From positions 1-11,451 of the forward strand of contig JAFAQI010000475.1 in NCBI GenBank assembly GCA_019246495.1: DNA of 11,451 nt, read 5' to 3'. This document shows positions 1 through 7,470 of the stretch, piece after piece. The notes beneath the pieces were generated by a model. That model made no database searches, was not told where the DNA came from, and worked only from the letters and a program-made list of their open reading frames with translations. Each line of letters opens with the position of its first letter. The first letter of the stretch is position 1. A program made the translations under genes and the position numbers. The stretch is from Frankiales bacterium (GTDB taxonomy: Bacteria > Actinomycetota > Actinomycetes > JAFAQI01).

Positions 1-308
1 TAGTTCTGCTCGAAACGCTCGCGGGTGAGTCCGCCGTACTGCTCGGTGACCTCGCTGCGGACGTCGCTCGCGTCGGGGTCCATCCCGAACAGGTCACACA
101 CCGTGAACGTCTCACCGTCGCGCACGTGGTCGCCGATGACGATGGCGCTCTTGCCGAGATAGGCACCCAGCTCGACGAGGTTGCCCGACGGCTGGGTGCG
201 GCTCTGCCAGCCGAGCAGCTCCGTGAACAGGACCCGGTCGTCGGCCGGAAACCAGCCCTCGACATCGGCGCGGCGCACCGGGCCGGACGCCGTCACGCGC
301 GCGTTCAT
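1..308 (-). CDS. Class I SAM-dependent methyltransferase, N-terminal part (cut by left edge)
   Basis: The reverse strand is open from an ATG at 308 to the window edge, giving 102 full codons. Residues 45-54 (VELGAYLGKS) are a motif I SAM-binding glycine loop, and residues 70-75 (VCDLFG) fit the end of strand beta-2, where an acidic residue contacts the cofactor ribose. This pattern belongs to the Methyltransf_24-like class I enzymes; the substrate cannot be told because the catalytic C-terminal part lies outside. An alternative ATG at 317 adds three residues. I prefer 308 because a TACGAT box ends exactly 7 nt before it, as expected for a leaderless actinobacterial transcript, and because no Shine-Dalgarno is present for either start. 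It is divergent from purK. Family call fairly sure; specific function unknown. Confidence 0.85.
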   Translation of the reverse strand, partial: MNARVTASGPVRRADVEGWFPADDRVLFTELLGWQSRTQPSGNLVELGAYLGKSAIVIGDHVRDGETFTVCDLFGMDPDASDVRSEVTEQYGGLTRERFEQN

Positions 309-315
309 CGCCTGC

Positions 316-321
316 ATCGTA
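316..321 (-). promoter_or_regulatory. Putative -10 box of the methyltransferase gene (leaderless)
   Basis: TACGAT on the reverse strand matches the actinobacterial TANNNT -10 pattern and is followed by 7 nt and then the ATG at 308, so transcription would begin at or next to the start codon. No convincing -35 is seen. It faces the purK box at 342-347 with 20 bp between them. Inference from spacing; no transcript evidence. Confidence 0.45.
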
Positions 322-341
322 GGTGCGCCGAAGGCAGCCGA

Positions 342-347
342 TACCGT
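342..347 (+). promoter_or_regulatory. Putative -10 box of purK (leaderless)
   Basis: TACCGT fits TANNNT and ends 7 nt before the purK GTG at 355, the spacing expected when the transcript starts at the start codon. There is no Shine-Dalgarno close to this GTG. The region where a -35 would lie (about 319-324) does not match consensus and overlaps the divergent gene's -10. The same hexamer occurs before menE. Confidence 0.5.
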
Positions 348-354
348 ACGGCGC

Positions 355-1473
355 GTGGTCGCTCCGCGTGTCGGCATGGTCGGTGCCGGACAGCTCGCGC
401 GCATGACGCATCAGGCGGCTGTCGACCTCGGAATGTCGTTGCGGCTGCTTGCGGAGTCGCCGACCGACGGAGCCGCGCTGGTGACGCCCGACGTCGAGCT
501 CGGTGCGCCCGATGACCTGGCCGCGCTGACCCGGTTCGCGAAGGGCTGCGATGTGGTCACGTTCGACCACGAGCACGTGCCGACCGAGCACCTGCGCGCG
601 CTGGAGGACAGTGACGTCGCGGTGCGGCCGGGCGCCGACGCGTTGCTCTTCGCGCAGGACAAGCTCGCGCAGCGACGCCGGCTCCAGGAGCTCGGCATCC
701 CGGTTCCGGTGTTCGCTCCGGTCACGTCGGTCGCCGACGTCGCCCGGTTCGGCGAGGAGCACGGCTGGCCGGTCGTGGTCAAAGCCGTCCGCGGCGGCTA
801 CGACGGTCGCGGCGTCTGGTTCTACGACGAGCCGCCCGATTCGCTGCCCGGCCCGAACGTCTACGTGGAGGCCAAGGTGCCGCTGCTGCACGAGCTGGCG
901 GTGCAGGTCGCGCGGCGGCCGTCCGGCGGCACGCGCGCCTGGCCGGCGGTCGAGACCGTGCAGCAGGACGGCATCTGCGTGGAGGTGGTCGCACCCGCGC
1001 CGCGGATCAGTCCCGCGCTCAGCACCGACGCCGAGCGGATCGCCCTGCGCGTGGCGAGCGAACTCGACGTCGTCGGCGTGCTCGCCGTCGAGCTGTTCGA
1101 GGCACCGGGTGGTCTGCTCGTCAACGAGCTCGCGATGCGACCGCACAACTCCGGGCACTGGTCGATCGAAGGGTCGGTCACCAGCCAGTTCGAGCAGCAC
1201 CTGCGGGCGGTCCTCGACTGGCCGCTCGGTGACACCAGCCCGCTTGCTCCGGTCACCGTGATGGTGAACCTGCTCGGTGGCCGCGACACCGACCTCACCC
1301 GGACGCTGCCGCCGGCGCTCGAAGCAGTGCCGGAGGCGCACGTGCATCTCTATGGCAAAGAGCCTCGGCCGGCCCGCAAGCTCGGGCACGTGACCGTGCT
1401 CGGCGACGATGTCGTCGAGGCGCGCGAGCGTGCGCGGACCGCGGTCCGGGTGCTTCGCGGAGACGACGAATGA
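355..1473 (+). CDS. purK: N5-carboxyaminoimidazole ribonucleotide synthase PurK
   Basis: PurK is a cytosolic ATP-grasp enzyme that uses ATP and bicarbonate to convert 5-aminoimidazole ribonucleotide (AIR) to N5-CAIR in purine synthesis. From the GTG at 355 the protein has 372 residues, normal for the family. It opens with the glycine-rich [11 protein letters not shown] (residues 7-17), has FDHEHVP (70-76), an ATP-grasp core with [13 protein letters not shown] (141-153), the acidic metal-binding stretch VELFE (245-249) and [17 protein letters not shown] (257-273), which matches the conserved NE-RPHNSGH signature. The frame stays open upstream to 181, but the extra codons overlap the divergent methyltransferase and lack family similarity. 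The stop overlaps the purE start in ATGA, implying translational coupling. Confidence 0.97.
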   Translation: MVAPRVGMVGAGQLARMTHQAAVDLGMSLRLLAESPTDGAALVTPDVELGAPDDLAALTRFAKGCDVVTFDHEHVPTEHLRALEDSDVAVRPGADALLFAQDKLAQRRRLQELGIPVPVFAPVTSVADVARFGEEHGWPVVVKAVRGGYDGRGVWFYDEPPDSLPGPNVYVEAKVPLLHELAVQVARRPSGGTRAWPAVETVQQDGICVEVVAPAPRISPALSTDAERIALRVASELDVVGVLAVELFEAPGGLLVNELAMRPHNSGHWSIEGSVTSQFEQHLRAVLDWPLGDTSPLAPVTVMVNLLGGRDTDLTRTLPPALEAVPEAHVHLYGKEPRPARKLGHVTVLGDDVVEARERARTAVRVLRGDDE

Positions 1474-1982
1474 CCGCCACCCCGCTCGTCGGCATCGTGA
1501 TGGGGAGCGACTCCGACTGGCCGACGATGCAGCCGGCCGCCGACGTCCTCGCCGAGTTCGGCGTCGCCCACGAGGTGCGCGTCGTCTCGGCCCACCGCAC
1601 GCCGCGCGACATGCTCGACTACGGCGCGGGCGCTGCCGAGCGCGGCCTGCGCGTCATCATCGCCGGCGCCGGCGGCGCCGCGCACCTGCCCGGCATGCTC
1701 GCCTCGGTCACACCGCTGCCGGTCATCGGCGTACCGGTGCCGCTGAAGCACCTCGACGGCATGGACTCGCTTCTGTCGATCGTGCAGATGCCCGCGGGCG
1801 TGCCCGTGGCCACGGTGTCGGTTGCCGGAGCGCGGAACGCCGGTCTGCTCGCTGTGCGGATCCTCGCCACCGGTGACGACGGCTTGCGCGAGGCGATGGT
1901 CCGGTTCCAGCAGGAGTTGGCGGCGACCGCGCGCGAGAAGGACGCCGGGTTGCAGGCGGGCCGCGGCGACTCCGCGGGCTGA
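1470..1982 (+). CDS. purE: N5-CAIR mutase PurE, class I
   Basis: PurE rearranges N5-CAIR, the PurK product, to 4-carboxy-5-aminoimidazole ribonucleotide. The 170-residue protein shows the class I landmarks: MGSDSDW (residues 11-17) for phosphate binding, SAHRTP (40-45) whose His42 corresponds to the catalytic histidine, [11 protein letters not shown] (65-75), and the [23 protein letters not shown] core. The first 155 residues cover the domain, and the charged tail is typical of actinobacterial forms. The ATG lies in a 4-nt overlap with the purK stop, and GGAG at 1459-1462 sits 7 nt upstream, so coupling and an ordinary ribosome site both support this start. Class I assignment fits the presence of PurK; class II PurE enzymes act directly on AIR. 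Confidence 0.98.
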   Translation: MTATPLVGIVMGSDSDWPTMQPAADVLAEFGVAHEVRVVSAHRTPRDMLDYGAGAAERGLRVIIAGAGGAAHLPGMLASVTPLPVIGVPVPLKHLDGMDSLLSIVQMPAGVPVATVSVAGARNAGLLAVRILATGDDGLREAMVRFQQELAATAREKDAGLQAGRGDSAG

Positions 1983-1996
1983 GGCAGCATGGAGGG

Positions 1997-3250
1997 GTGA
2001 GCAGCCCCGCCGTCGCGACGAGCCAGCTCGTCGCCTGGAGCGTCGAGGTCGACGACCCCGGCGAGCTCCTGTCGTGGCTGCCCGCCGGTCAGGCGTTCGC
2101 GTTCCTGCGTGGCGGCGACGGTCTCGTCGGCTGGGGTGAGGCCGCCCGCCTTCAGACGTCGGGCGCCGCGCGGACCGGCGAGGAGCTCGCCGACGAGGTC
2201 GCGCACCTGTTGTCGGCCATGACCGTCCGCGACGACGTCGGCCTGCCGGGCAGCGGCCCGGTTGCCATCGCCAGTCTTGCGTTCGACCCCGACGCGACCG
2301 GTTCGGTTGTCGTCGTACCGCGGGTGATCCTCGGCCGCCGGGACGGCCGGAGCTGGCTGACGCTCGTCACGCCGCCGGGTGCCGTGCAAGTGCCGGAGCT
2401 ACGCCGCCGGCCGACCGCCGCGGCTGTTCCGGTGGCTGCCCGCGTCGCCGCTGCGGTGCCGTCGGAGAACGCGTGGCGCGACGCCGTGCGCACCGCCGTG
2501 GCAGAGCTGCGCGCTAACGTCGTCGAAAAGGTGGTGCTGGCGCGCGCCGTCGACGTCGCCGCCGACGAGCCGATCGACCCGCGCATCGTGGCCGCCCGGC
2601 TGGCGCACCGGTTCCCGTCCTGCTTCACGTATGTGTGCGACGGTCTCGTGGGCGCGTCTCCGGAGCTGCTGGTTCGCAGGGTGGGTCGGCAGGCAGAGTC
2701 GCTGGTCCTCGCGGGGACGACGCGGCGCGGTGGGACGGCCGACGAGGATGCCGAGCTCGAGCTCGCGTTGACGGCGTCGCACAAGGACCGGCACGAGCAC
2801 GCGATCGCCGTCGAGTCGGTGCAGTTGATGCTCGGCCGGCACGCACTCGAGGTGCAGGCCGACGACGAACCGCATGTGCTCAGGCTCGCCAACCTGCTGC
2901 ACCTTGCGACGTCGGTGCAGGCCTGGTTGCCTGCTCCGGCACCGTCGGCACTGCGGCTGGCCGCGTCGCTGCATCCGACCGCGGCCGTCGGCGGCACGCC
3001 GCGCGCCGGCGCGCTTGCGTTGATCCGTCAGCTGGAGGCCGCGCCGCGCGACCGTTACGCCGGTCCGGTCGGGTGGGTCGACGCCAACGGTGACGGGGAG
3101 TTCGCGATCGCGTTGCGTTGCGCGCAGGTTGACGGAAGCACTGCGCGGCTGTGGGCCGGCGCGGGCATCGTCGCCGAGTCCGATCCGGACGCGGAGGTCG
3201 CCGAGACCACCGTCAAGCTCGACGCCGCGCTGTCCGCCCTGTTGTCCTGA
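1997..3250 (+). CDS. menF: Isochorismate synthase, menaquinone type (MenF)
   Basis: This chorismate-binding enzyme converts chorismate to isochorismate, the first committed menaquinone step, in the cytosol with Mg2+. The 417-residue protein carries EKVVLAR (177-183) with the catalytic-base lysine K178, GASPELL (219-225) with the general-acid glutamate, AGTTRRGG (239-246), KDRHEHA (263-269), LHPTAAVGGTPRAGAL (325-340), YAGPVGW (354-360) and AGAGIVAESDPDAE (387-400). The last motifs match isochorismate synthases and distinguish it from anthranilate or aminodeoxychorismate synthases. The siderophore-type EntC is the alternative, but menD, menC, menA and menE nearby and no siderophore genes favour MenF. 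The start is a GTG 14 nt after the purE stop; GGAGGG directly abuts it with no spacer and a GAGG lies 12 nt upstream, so initiation probably relies on coupling to purE. Confidence 0.93.
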   Translation: MSSPAVATSQLVAWSVEVDDPGELLSWLPAGQAFAFLRGGDGLVGWGEAARLQTSGAARTGEELADEVAHLLSAMTVRDDVGLPGSGPVAIASLAFDPDATGSVVVVPRVILGRRDGRSWLTLVTPPGAVQVPELRRRPTAAAVPVAARVAAAVPSENAWRDAVRTAVAELRANVVEKVVLARAVDVAADEPIDPRIVAARLAHRFPSCFTYVCDGLVGASPELLVRRVGRQAESLVLAGTTRRGGTADEDAELELALTASHKDRHEHAIAVESVQLMLGRHALEVQADDEPHVLRLANLLHLATSVQAWLPAPAPSALRLAASLHPTAAVGGTPRAGALALIRQLEAAPRDRYAGPVGWVDANGDGEFAIALRCAQVDGSTARLWAGAGIVAESDPDAEVAETTVKLDAALSALLS

Positions 3251-3258
3251 CGCCGTCC

Positions 3259-3690
3259 TCAGCGGACGTCGACGGTCACCGACCAGCTTCCGGCGGAGCC
3301 GACGCACCGCATTGCCTCGCCGCAGCTCGTCCGGCTGGCCCGCAGTGTCGCCGTACCGCTGTGTTGGGCGTGGTAGGCCTGCGACACCACGCCACAGCCG
3401 GTGCCCGGGATGTTGGGGCAGGCCGACCCACCGGGCGAGGGTCCACCGGAGACGAGTGGCAGCAACGCGTTGCCGCGCACCGGCGACAGCATCCAGTAGG
3501 TGTTGTGCAGAGTGACCTGCACGGTGTCGCCGACCGACACGTGCACGACCTGACCCTTCTGCTTCTCACTGACCTGCCACACGTGCGGCGAGCCGCTCTT
3601 CACCTGGGCGGGTGAGGACGATCCGCCGCAGCCGGCGAGCGCGAGCAGGACGGGTACGACGACAACTGCGGCCATCGACTTGCGGGTCAT
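3259..3690 (-). CDS. Secreted lipoprotein with a predicted chagasin-like (I42) beta domain
   Basis: A 143-residue protein with a lipoprotein signal: MTRK, a hydrophobic stretch (7-19) and the lipobox LAGC, so Cys21 would be lipidated and the protein anchored outside the membrane. After a short Ser/Gly linker the mature part is predicted all-beta. VSVGDTVQVTLHNTYW (51-66) and SGTATLRASRTSCGEAMRC (111-129), ending in a beta strand, resemble inhibitor I42 (chagasin-like) folds, though the RPW-type loop of true chagasins is not visible. Four cysteines (91, 99, 123, 129) could form two disulfides. The start at 3690 is chosen because AAGGAGG lies 6 nt upstream; an in-frame ATG at 3708 would place that ribosome site inside the gene. 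It is convergent with menF (8-bp gap) and downstream of the 616-residue secreted protein. Lipoprotein status is firm; protease inhibition is only a family-based guess. Confidence 0.82.
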   Translation of the reverse strand: MTRKSMAAVVVVPVLLALAGCGGSSSPAQVKSGSPHVWQVSEKQKGQVVHVSVGDTVQVTLHNTYWMLSPVRGNALLPLVSGGPSPGGSACPNIPGTGCGVVSQAYHAQHSGTATLRASRTSCGEAMRCVGSAGSWSVTVDVR

Positions 3691-3696
3691 GGGCCA

Positions 3697-3703
3697 CCTC
3701 CTT
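3697..3703 (-). promoter_or_regulatory. Shine-Dalgarno that fixes the lipoprotein start
   Basis: AAGGAGG on the reverse strand stands 6 nt before the ATG at 3690. It decides against the in-frame ATG at 3708, whose codons would be the ribosome site itself. Confidence 0.85.
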
Positions 3704-3712
3704 GACATGAGA

Positions 3713-3744
3713 CGGCCGCCGGTCCCGATCGGATCCGGCGGCCG
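3713..3744 (-). terminator. Strong GC hairpin after the secreted-protein gene
   Basis: A perfect 10-bp inverted repeat (CGGCCGCCGG and its complement) encloses a 12-nt loop that itself contains the palindrome CCGATCGG. It begins 18 nt after the stop codon of the 616-residue gene and ends 22 nt before the lipoprotein start. There is no U-run, as is common for actinobacterial terminators, so it may be a terminator or an mRNA-stabilising or attenuating structure between the two genes. Confidence 0.6.
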
Positions 3745-3762
3745 CCCCAGGTGAGCGTGTTG

Positions 3763-5613
3763 TTACGAGACCGTGACCGCCGTGTCGTCCACGACGAACG
3801 ACGTCTGCAGCGAGCTGTCCTCAGTGCCGCTGAACTTCAGCGTGACGGTCTGCCCGGCGAAGCCGGAGAGGTTGAACGACCGCAACGCATAACCGGAGGC
3901 CTTGTTTAGGTTGCTGTAGGTCGCGAGCGTCGTCGACCCGGCCGTCACCGTGAGCTTGTCGTAGGCGACGCTCGTCGTCGTCTCGGCCGTGTCGATGTGC
4001 AAGTAGAACGAGAACGTGTAGCTCGAGCAACCGGCCGGCAGCGTCACCGACTGCGACAGCGTGTCGGTGTGCGTGCTGCCGTAGCCGTCGAGCCAAGCCT
4101 TCCACGTGCCGCCGTGTGCGGGCTGACTTGACGAGCTGTCGATGACACCAGCGGTCGCCGACCACGGTGCCGCCGAGCCGGTCTCGAAGCCCGGGTTGCC
4201 GAGCTTCTGGCCCGGCGAGGCGCAACCGCCGCCACCCGACGGGTTGACGGTCCAGGTGAACGACGTCGACCCCTTCGCACCCGTGCTGTCGGTTGCGGTC
4301 GCCGTGACGCTGTATGTGCCCGCGGTCGTCGGCGTACCGGAGATCAGGCCGCTGCTCGCGTTGATCGTGAGGCCGGGCGGCAACCCGGTGGCGGTCCAGG
4401 TGAACGTCGTCGCGCCGCTGCTGTCGGTCGCGTGCAGCTGAACGCTTGCGGCAGTGCCCGCGGTCGTCGACTGGTTGCCCGGGGAGGTGACCGTCACCGT
4501 GTTGCCGGTGCCGCCGCCGTTGCCGACGATCGGGTGCGAGATCTGGCACCCCGTCGCGTCGTCGCTGTAGGTCGACTGCATCGCGAAGCTGCCGGTCGCG
4601 AACGAGACGTTCTGCGCGCCGCCCGTGCCGCCGACGCCGTTCCACGCGCACTTGTCGGCGTTCTCATAGCCCGCGTTGTCGGTCCAACCGCCGGCCGGGT
4701 TCTGGTCGGTGATCGTCTCGGAGTATTCGTGACCCGCGACGATCGTCACGCCGTCGAGCGCGCCGGCCGTCCCCGAGTTGACGTAGTTCTGCCCGCAGCT
4801 CGTGCCCATGTCGGGCAGGTAGGGCAGGTTCGTGAACGCGATGTCGCCGTACGACGAAGACGCCGCACCGCCGGTCAGTGTCGTGTCACCGTTCCAGTCG
4901 TGCCAGGCACACCAGTTGGCGCTTGGCGTGTTGAAGCCGTCCGGGTGGGTGCCGGTCGGCGACACGACGACGTACTGCGCGTTGCGGTTCGATGCGGCCG
5001 TCGTGTTGCCGAAGTGACTCGCGGCGGTGACCGCCTCCGCGGCGATCGCGTGGCCGGTGGCCTGCGACGGCGCGGCGGAGGAGTTGTCGTACCAGACGCC
5101 GGCGTAGGCGCCGCCGGTCGGATAGCCGACGTGCGCGGAGTTCGCCGGGCAGGTCGTCGCACCCGCCGCGACGCCTTCGCAGTACTGCGTCATCACGCCG
5201 GACCACGTCTCGTTGTTGGTGCCGATGCCCTTGAACATCTGCTGCACGCGCGGGGCGACCTGCTTGGTGTCGCCCGACAGGGTCATGTTGCCGCTGCCGT
5301 CCGTGCTCGCCGTGCCCCACTGGGTGCCCCAGAACAGGAGGTAGACCTTCGGCGCGCCGGTCGTGACGCCGATGCCGTCGACACCGCCGCCGTAGTGCAG
5401 CTTGCCGCTTCCACTCGCCGCACCGGCGGCGTGCTTGCGGTGCTTGGCCGCGCCGCGCGTCGGATAGACCACCTTGCCGTGCCCATGCGCCTTCGCGGTC
5501 TCGGGCTTCGCGGCGTAGGACGGGGTGGCCGTCAACGCGACGCCGAACGTGCCGAGCGCCGTCGTCGCGACGAGAGCGGTGGCCGTACGTCGAAGCCGGA
5601 TCTTGTGCGACAT
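3763..5613 (-). CDS. Secreted modular protein: HEYSE-containing domain, Ig-like domain, C-terminal beta module
   Basis: A 616-residue exported protein. Residues 1-35 form a Sec signal peptide (basic start, hydrophobic core, cleavage near PSYA-A). Residues 36-75 are a basic, His-rich spacer. Residues 76-362 are a conserved actinobacterial secreted domain containing [12 protein letters not shown] (89-100), WCAWHDW (234-240), [17 protein letters not shown] (294-310) and YENADKCAW (316-324). The last two recall the pattern in plant EXORDIUM/Phi-1-like proteins; I know of no proven activity. Residues 372-457 resemble a putative Ig (He_PIG) repeat ([23 protein letters not shown]). Residues 464-616 form a jelly-roll-like module (NPGFE start, VVDD near the end) of the kind attached to secreted actinobacterial hydrolases. 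All eight mature cysteines could pair. HEYSE is not HExxH, so a peptidase role is speculation. AAAGG 7 nt before the ATG and an upstream promoter support the start. Confidence 0.85.
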   Translation of the reverse strand: MSHKIRLRRTATALVATTALGTFGVALTATPSYAAKPETAKAHGHGKVVYPTRGAAKHRKHAAGAASGSGKLHYGGGVDGIGVTTGAPKVYLLFWGTQWGTASTDGSGNMTLSGDTKQVAPRVQQMFKGIGTNNETWSGVMTQYCEGVAAGATTCPANSAHVGYPTGGAYAGVWYDNSSAAPSQATGHAIAAEAVTAASHFGNTTAASNRNAQYVVVSPTGTHPDGFNTPSANWCAWHDWNGDTTLTGGAASSSYGDIAFTNLPYLPDMGTSCGQNYVNSGTAGALDGVTIVAGHEYSETITDQNPAGGWTDNAGYENADKCAWNGVGGTGGAQNVSFATGSFAMQSTYSDDATGCQISHPIVGNGGGTGNTVTVTSPGNQSTTAGTAASVQLHATDSSGATTFTWTATGLPPGLTINASSGLISGTPTTAGTYSVTATATDSTGAKGSTSFTWTVNPSGGGGCASPGQKLGNPGFETGSAAPWSATAGVIDSSSSQPAHGGTWKAWLDGYGSTHTDTLSQSVTLPAGCSSYTFSFYLHIDTAETTTSVAYDKLTVTAGSTTLATYSNLNKASGYALRSFNLSGFAGQTVTLKFSGTEDSSLQTSFVVDDTAVTVS

Positions 5614-5685
5614 GCGTGGCCTTTCGCCGAAGGTCTTGCACCCGCCCGCCCCCCGAGGCGAACTCGTGCGGAAGTGAGTGAGCGG

Positions 5686-5714
5686 AACGTAGAGGCAGGC
5701 GACTGCGCGGTCAA
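5686..5714 (-). promoter_or_regulatory. Sigma-70-like promoter of the secreted-protein gene
   Basis: On the reverse strand TTGACC (5714-5709) is followed by a 17-bp spacer and TACGTT (5691-5686). This is close to the housekeeping consensus and gives a leader of about 65 nt before the ATG at 5613. It begins only 19 bp after the menD stop at 5734, so this gene has its own promoter and need not depend on the men operon. The surrounding intergenic stretch 5614-5733 holds nothing else that I can support. Confidence 0.65.
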
Positions 5715-5733
5715 TATGCCGCGCGGGCGGGAT

Positions 5734-7470
5734 CTACCTACCGTTTCCGGTCGTTTCCCGGACACGTTTCGCCGCGACGGCTCGCAGCTGCCGATGCAGC
5801 TCGGCGTTGGCCTCCCGGTCGGTCCGCACCTCGACGAGACGCAGCCCGCGCGGCTGGCTTGCCAGCTCGGCGGTGAGCGCCGCGGGCGTCTCGACCAGGA
5901 CATGACCGGCGCCGTACGCCGCGGCGACCCGCGCCGGGTGGACACCGTGCGGCGTGCCGAAGACCTTCTCGAACGTCGCCTGTGTCGTGCGGTCCGCTTG
6001 CGGCAGCAACGAGAAGATGCCGCCGCCGTCGTTGTTGACCACCACGATCGTGAGGTCCGGCAAAGGATCGGCGAGCAGTCCGTTGACGTCGTGCAGCAGC
6101 GACAGGTCGCCCGCGAGGGCATAGGTCGGGCCGGTTCCGGCCAGCGCGACGCCGCAGGCCGTCGACACGAATCCGTCGATCCCGGAGACCCCGCGGTTCG
6201 CGACGACCGTCAAGCCGCTGCGCGGTCGCATCGTCGTGTCGAGATCGCGGATCGGCATGCTCGAGGCGACGACCAGTTTCGACCCGTCGGCGAGGCAGCC
6301 GGCGACGTCGCGCGCGATCCGAGGCTCCGGCAACCCGTCGGTCTCGTCGAGGAGCTCATCGATTGCCGCCCCGGCTGCAGCCGCCGTCTCGCACCACGCC
6401 GCCGTCCAGTCCGGGTCGGCGCTGGTGGCATCCAGGCCCGCCAATGCGGCCGGGTCGGCACGGAACACGGCGCCCGCTGATCGGGTCGGGTCGGCCCACC
6501 GACCGTCGCGGTCGACGACGACGTGCGGAGTGCGGCCGAGCCAGCCGGTCAGTGCCCGCGACAGCCCCACCCGGCCGGCGACGACGACTGCGTCCGGTGA
6601 ATGCCGTGCGCAGAACTCGTCGTCGAGCAGCAGCGGTTCGACTGCCCGCAGGGCTGTCCTTCCGGTGCGCGCGTTGCTGTGCGGCTCGGCGATGAGCGGC
6701 CAGCCGTGCTGTTCGGCGAACCCGGCAACGGCGGTCGCGTCCGCGGACGTCAGGCCGTCGCCGGCCACGACCACGCCGCGCCGGCTGCCGGCGATCAGCT
6801 GGGTCAGCGGATCCGGCAACGCCGACAGGCCGCGCGCCCCGGCGGTCCACGGAGCGCCGTCCGGCCGGCCGTCCAGCGAAAAGCCGAAGGTGTCGTCCTC
6901 GGCCGGCACCAACGGCTCACGGAACGGGACGTTCAGGTGCACCGGCCCCGCGGGGCCGTCGGTGCGACCACACGAGACCGCGACGGCCTGCGACACGAGC
7001 GAACGCCAGTAGCCGACACTGCCCGGCCGCGCTTCCGGCACCCCGGTTTCGGCGGACCAGCGGACGGCGTCGCCGTAGAGGTGGGCCTGCGCGATCGTCT
7101 GGTTCGCGCCGACGTGCCGAAGCTCCGGAGGCCGGTCGGCCGTAAGAACGAGCATCGGCACCCGGGACTGGTCGGCTTCGAGCACCGCGGCGTGGAAGTG
7201 CGCGGTCGCCGTCCCCGACGTGCACAACAGTGGCGCGGGGCGGCCGGTCCCGCGCGCGAGACCGAGCGCGAGGAACGATGCCGACCGTTCGTCGATGCGC
7301 ACGTGGAGTCGCACTCGGTCGTCCGCGGCAAACGCGAGCGCGAGCGGGGTCGAACGCGACCCCGGTGCCAGCACCGCGTCGGTCACACCGTGGCGGACGA
7401 GCTCGTCGACGACGACGAGGGCAAACGCCGAGCCCGCGTTGTGGCCCGCGCGTCGCGGTTCACGCGGCAC
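5734..7470 (-). CDS. menD: 2-succinyl-5-enolpyruvyl-6-hydroxy-3-cyclohexene-1-carboxylate synthase MenD
   Basis: MenD is a thiamine-diphosphate enzyme that joins isochorismate to 2-oxoglutarate, releasing CO2 and giving SEPHCHC, the second menaquinone step. With a GTG start at 7470 it has 578 residues, a usual length. Seen motifs are VLAPGSRSTPLALAFA (33-48), DERSASFLALGLARG (60-74) with Glu61 as the cofactor-activating glutamate, TSGTATAHFHAAVLEADQS, TADRPPELRHVGANQTI, NRGVSGIDGF, and the ThDP/Mg2+ signature GDLSLLHD (454-461) to NNDGGGIF (479-486). The frame continues upstream to 7677 but that part lies inside menC and is not MenD-like. The GTG overlaps menC by 11 nt and has GGAGG 9 nt upstream. 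It is last in the menA-menC-menD unit. Confidence 0.97.
   Translation of the reverse strand: MPREPRRAGHNAGSAFALVVVDELVRHGVTDAVLAPGSRSTPLALAFAADDRVRLHVRIDERSASFLALGLARGTGRPAPLLCTSGTATAHFHAAVLEADQSRVPMLVLTADRPPELRHVGANQTIAQAHLYGDAVRWSAETGVPEARPGSVGYWRSLVSQAVAVSCGRTDGPAGPVHLNVPFREPLVPAEDDTFGFSLDGRPDGAPWTAGARGLSALPDPLTQLIAGSRRGVVVAGDGLTSADATAVAGFAEQHGWPLIAEPHSNARTGRTALRAVEPLLLDDEFCARHSPDAVVVAGRVGLSRALTGWLGRTPHVVVDRDGRWADPTRSAGAVFRADPAALAGLDATSADPDWTAAWCETAAAAGAAIDELLDETDGLPEPRIARDVAGCLADGSKLVVASSMPIRDLDTTMRPRSGLTVVANRGVSGIDGFVSTACGVALAGTGPTYALAGDLSLLHDVNGLLADPLPDLTIVVVNNDGGGIFSLLPQADRTTQATFEKVFGTPHGVHPARVAAAYGAGHVLVETPAALTAELASQPRGLRLVEVRTDREANAELHRQLRAVAAKRVRETTGNGR

Noticed and set aside
181..354. 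Upstream extension of purK
   Set aside because: It overlaps the divergent methyltransferase, and the PurK family begins at the [11 protein letters not shown] segment; the GTG at 355 fits both length and promoter.
112..1389. Long minus-strand open frame of 425 codons
   Set aside because: It is antisense to purK, which has clear family motifs throughout; its product is Arg/His-rich with no recognisable domain.
1989..2000. Three-codon minigene (ATG GAG GGG TGA) overlapping the menF start
   Set aside because: Such a short frame arises easily by chance and nothing else supports it; a role in coupling purE to menF cannot be shown from the sequence.
2152..3307. Two minus-strand frames (281 and 302 codons) opposite menF
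   Set aside because: Both are antisense to well-supported isochorismate synthase motifs and have low-complexity Ser/Arg-rich products.
5719..5726. Palindrome CCGCGCGG after the menD stop as a terminator
   Set aside because: An 8-bp all-GC palindrome without a loop is expected by chance in such DNA and overlaps the promoter of the next gene.
4432..6480. Long plus-strand open frame of 682 codons
   Set aside because: It lies antisense to the secreted-protein gene and menD and crosses their intergenic promoter. Its arginine-rich low-complexity product is typical of a GC-rich shadow frame.
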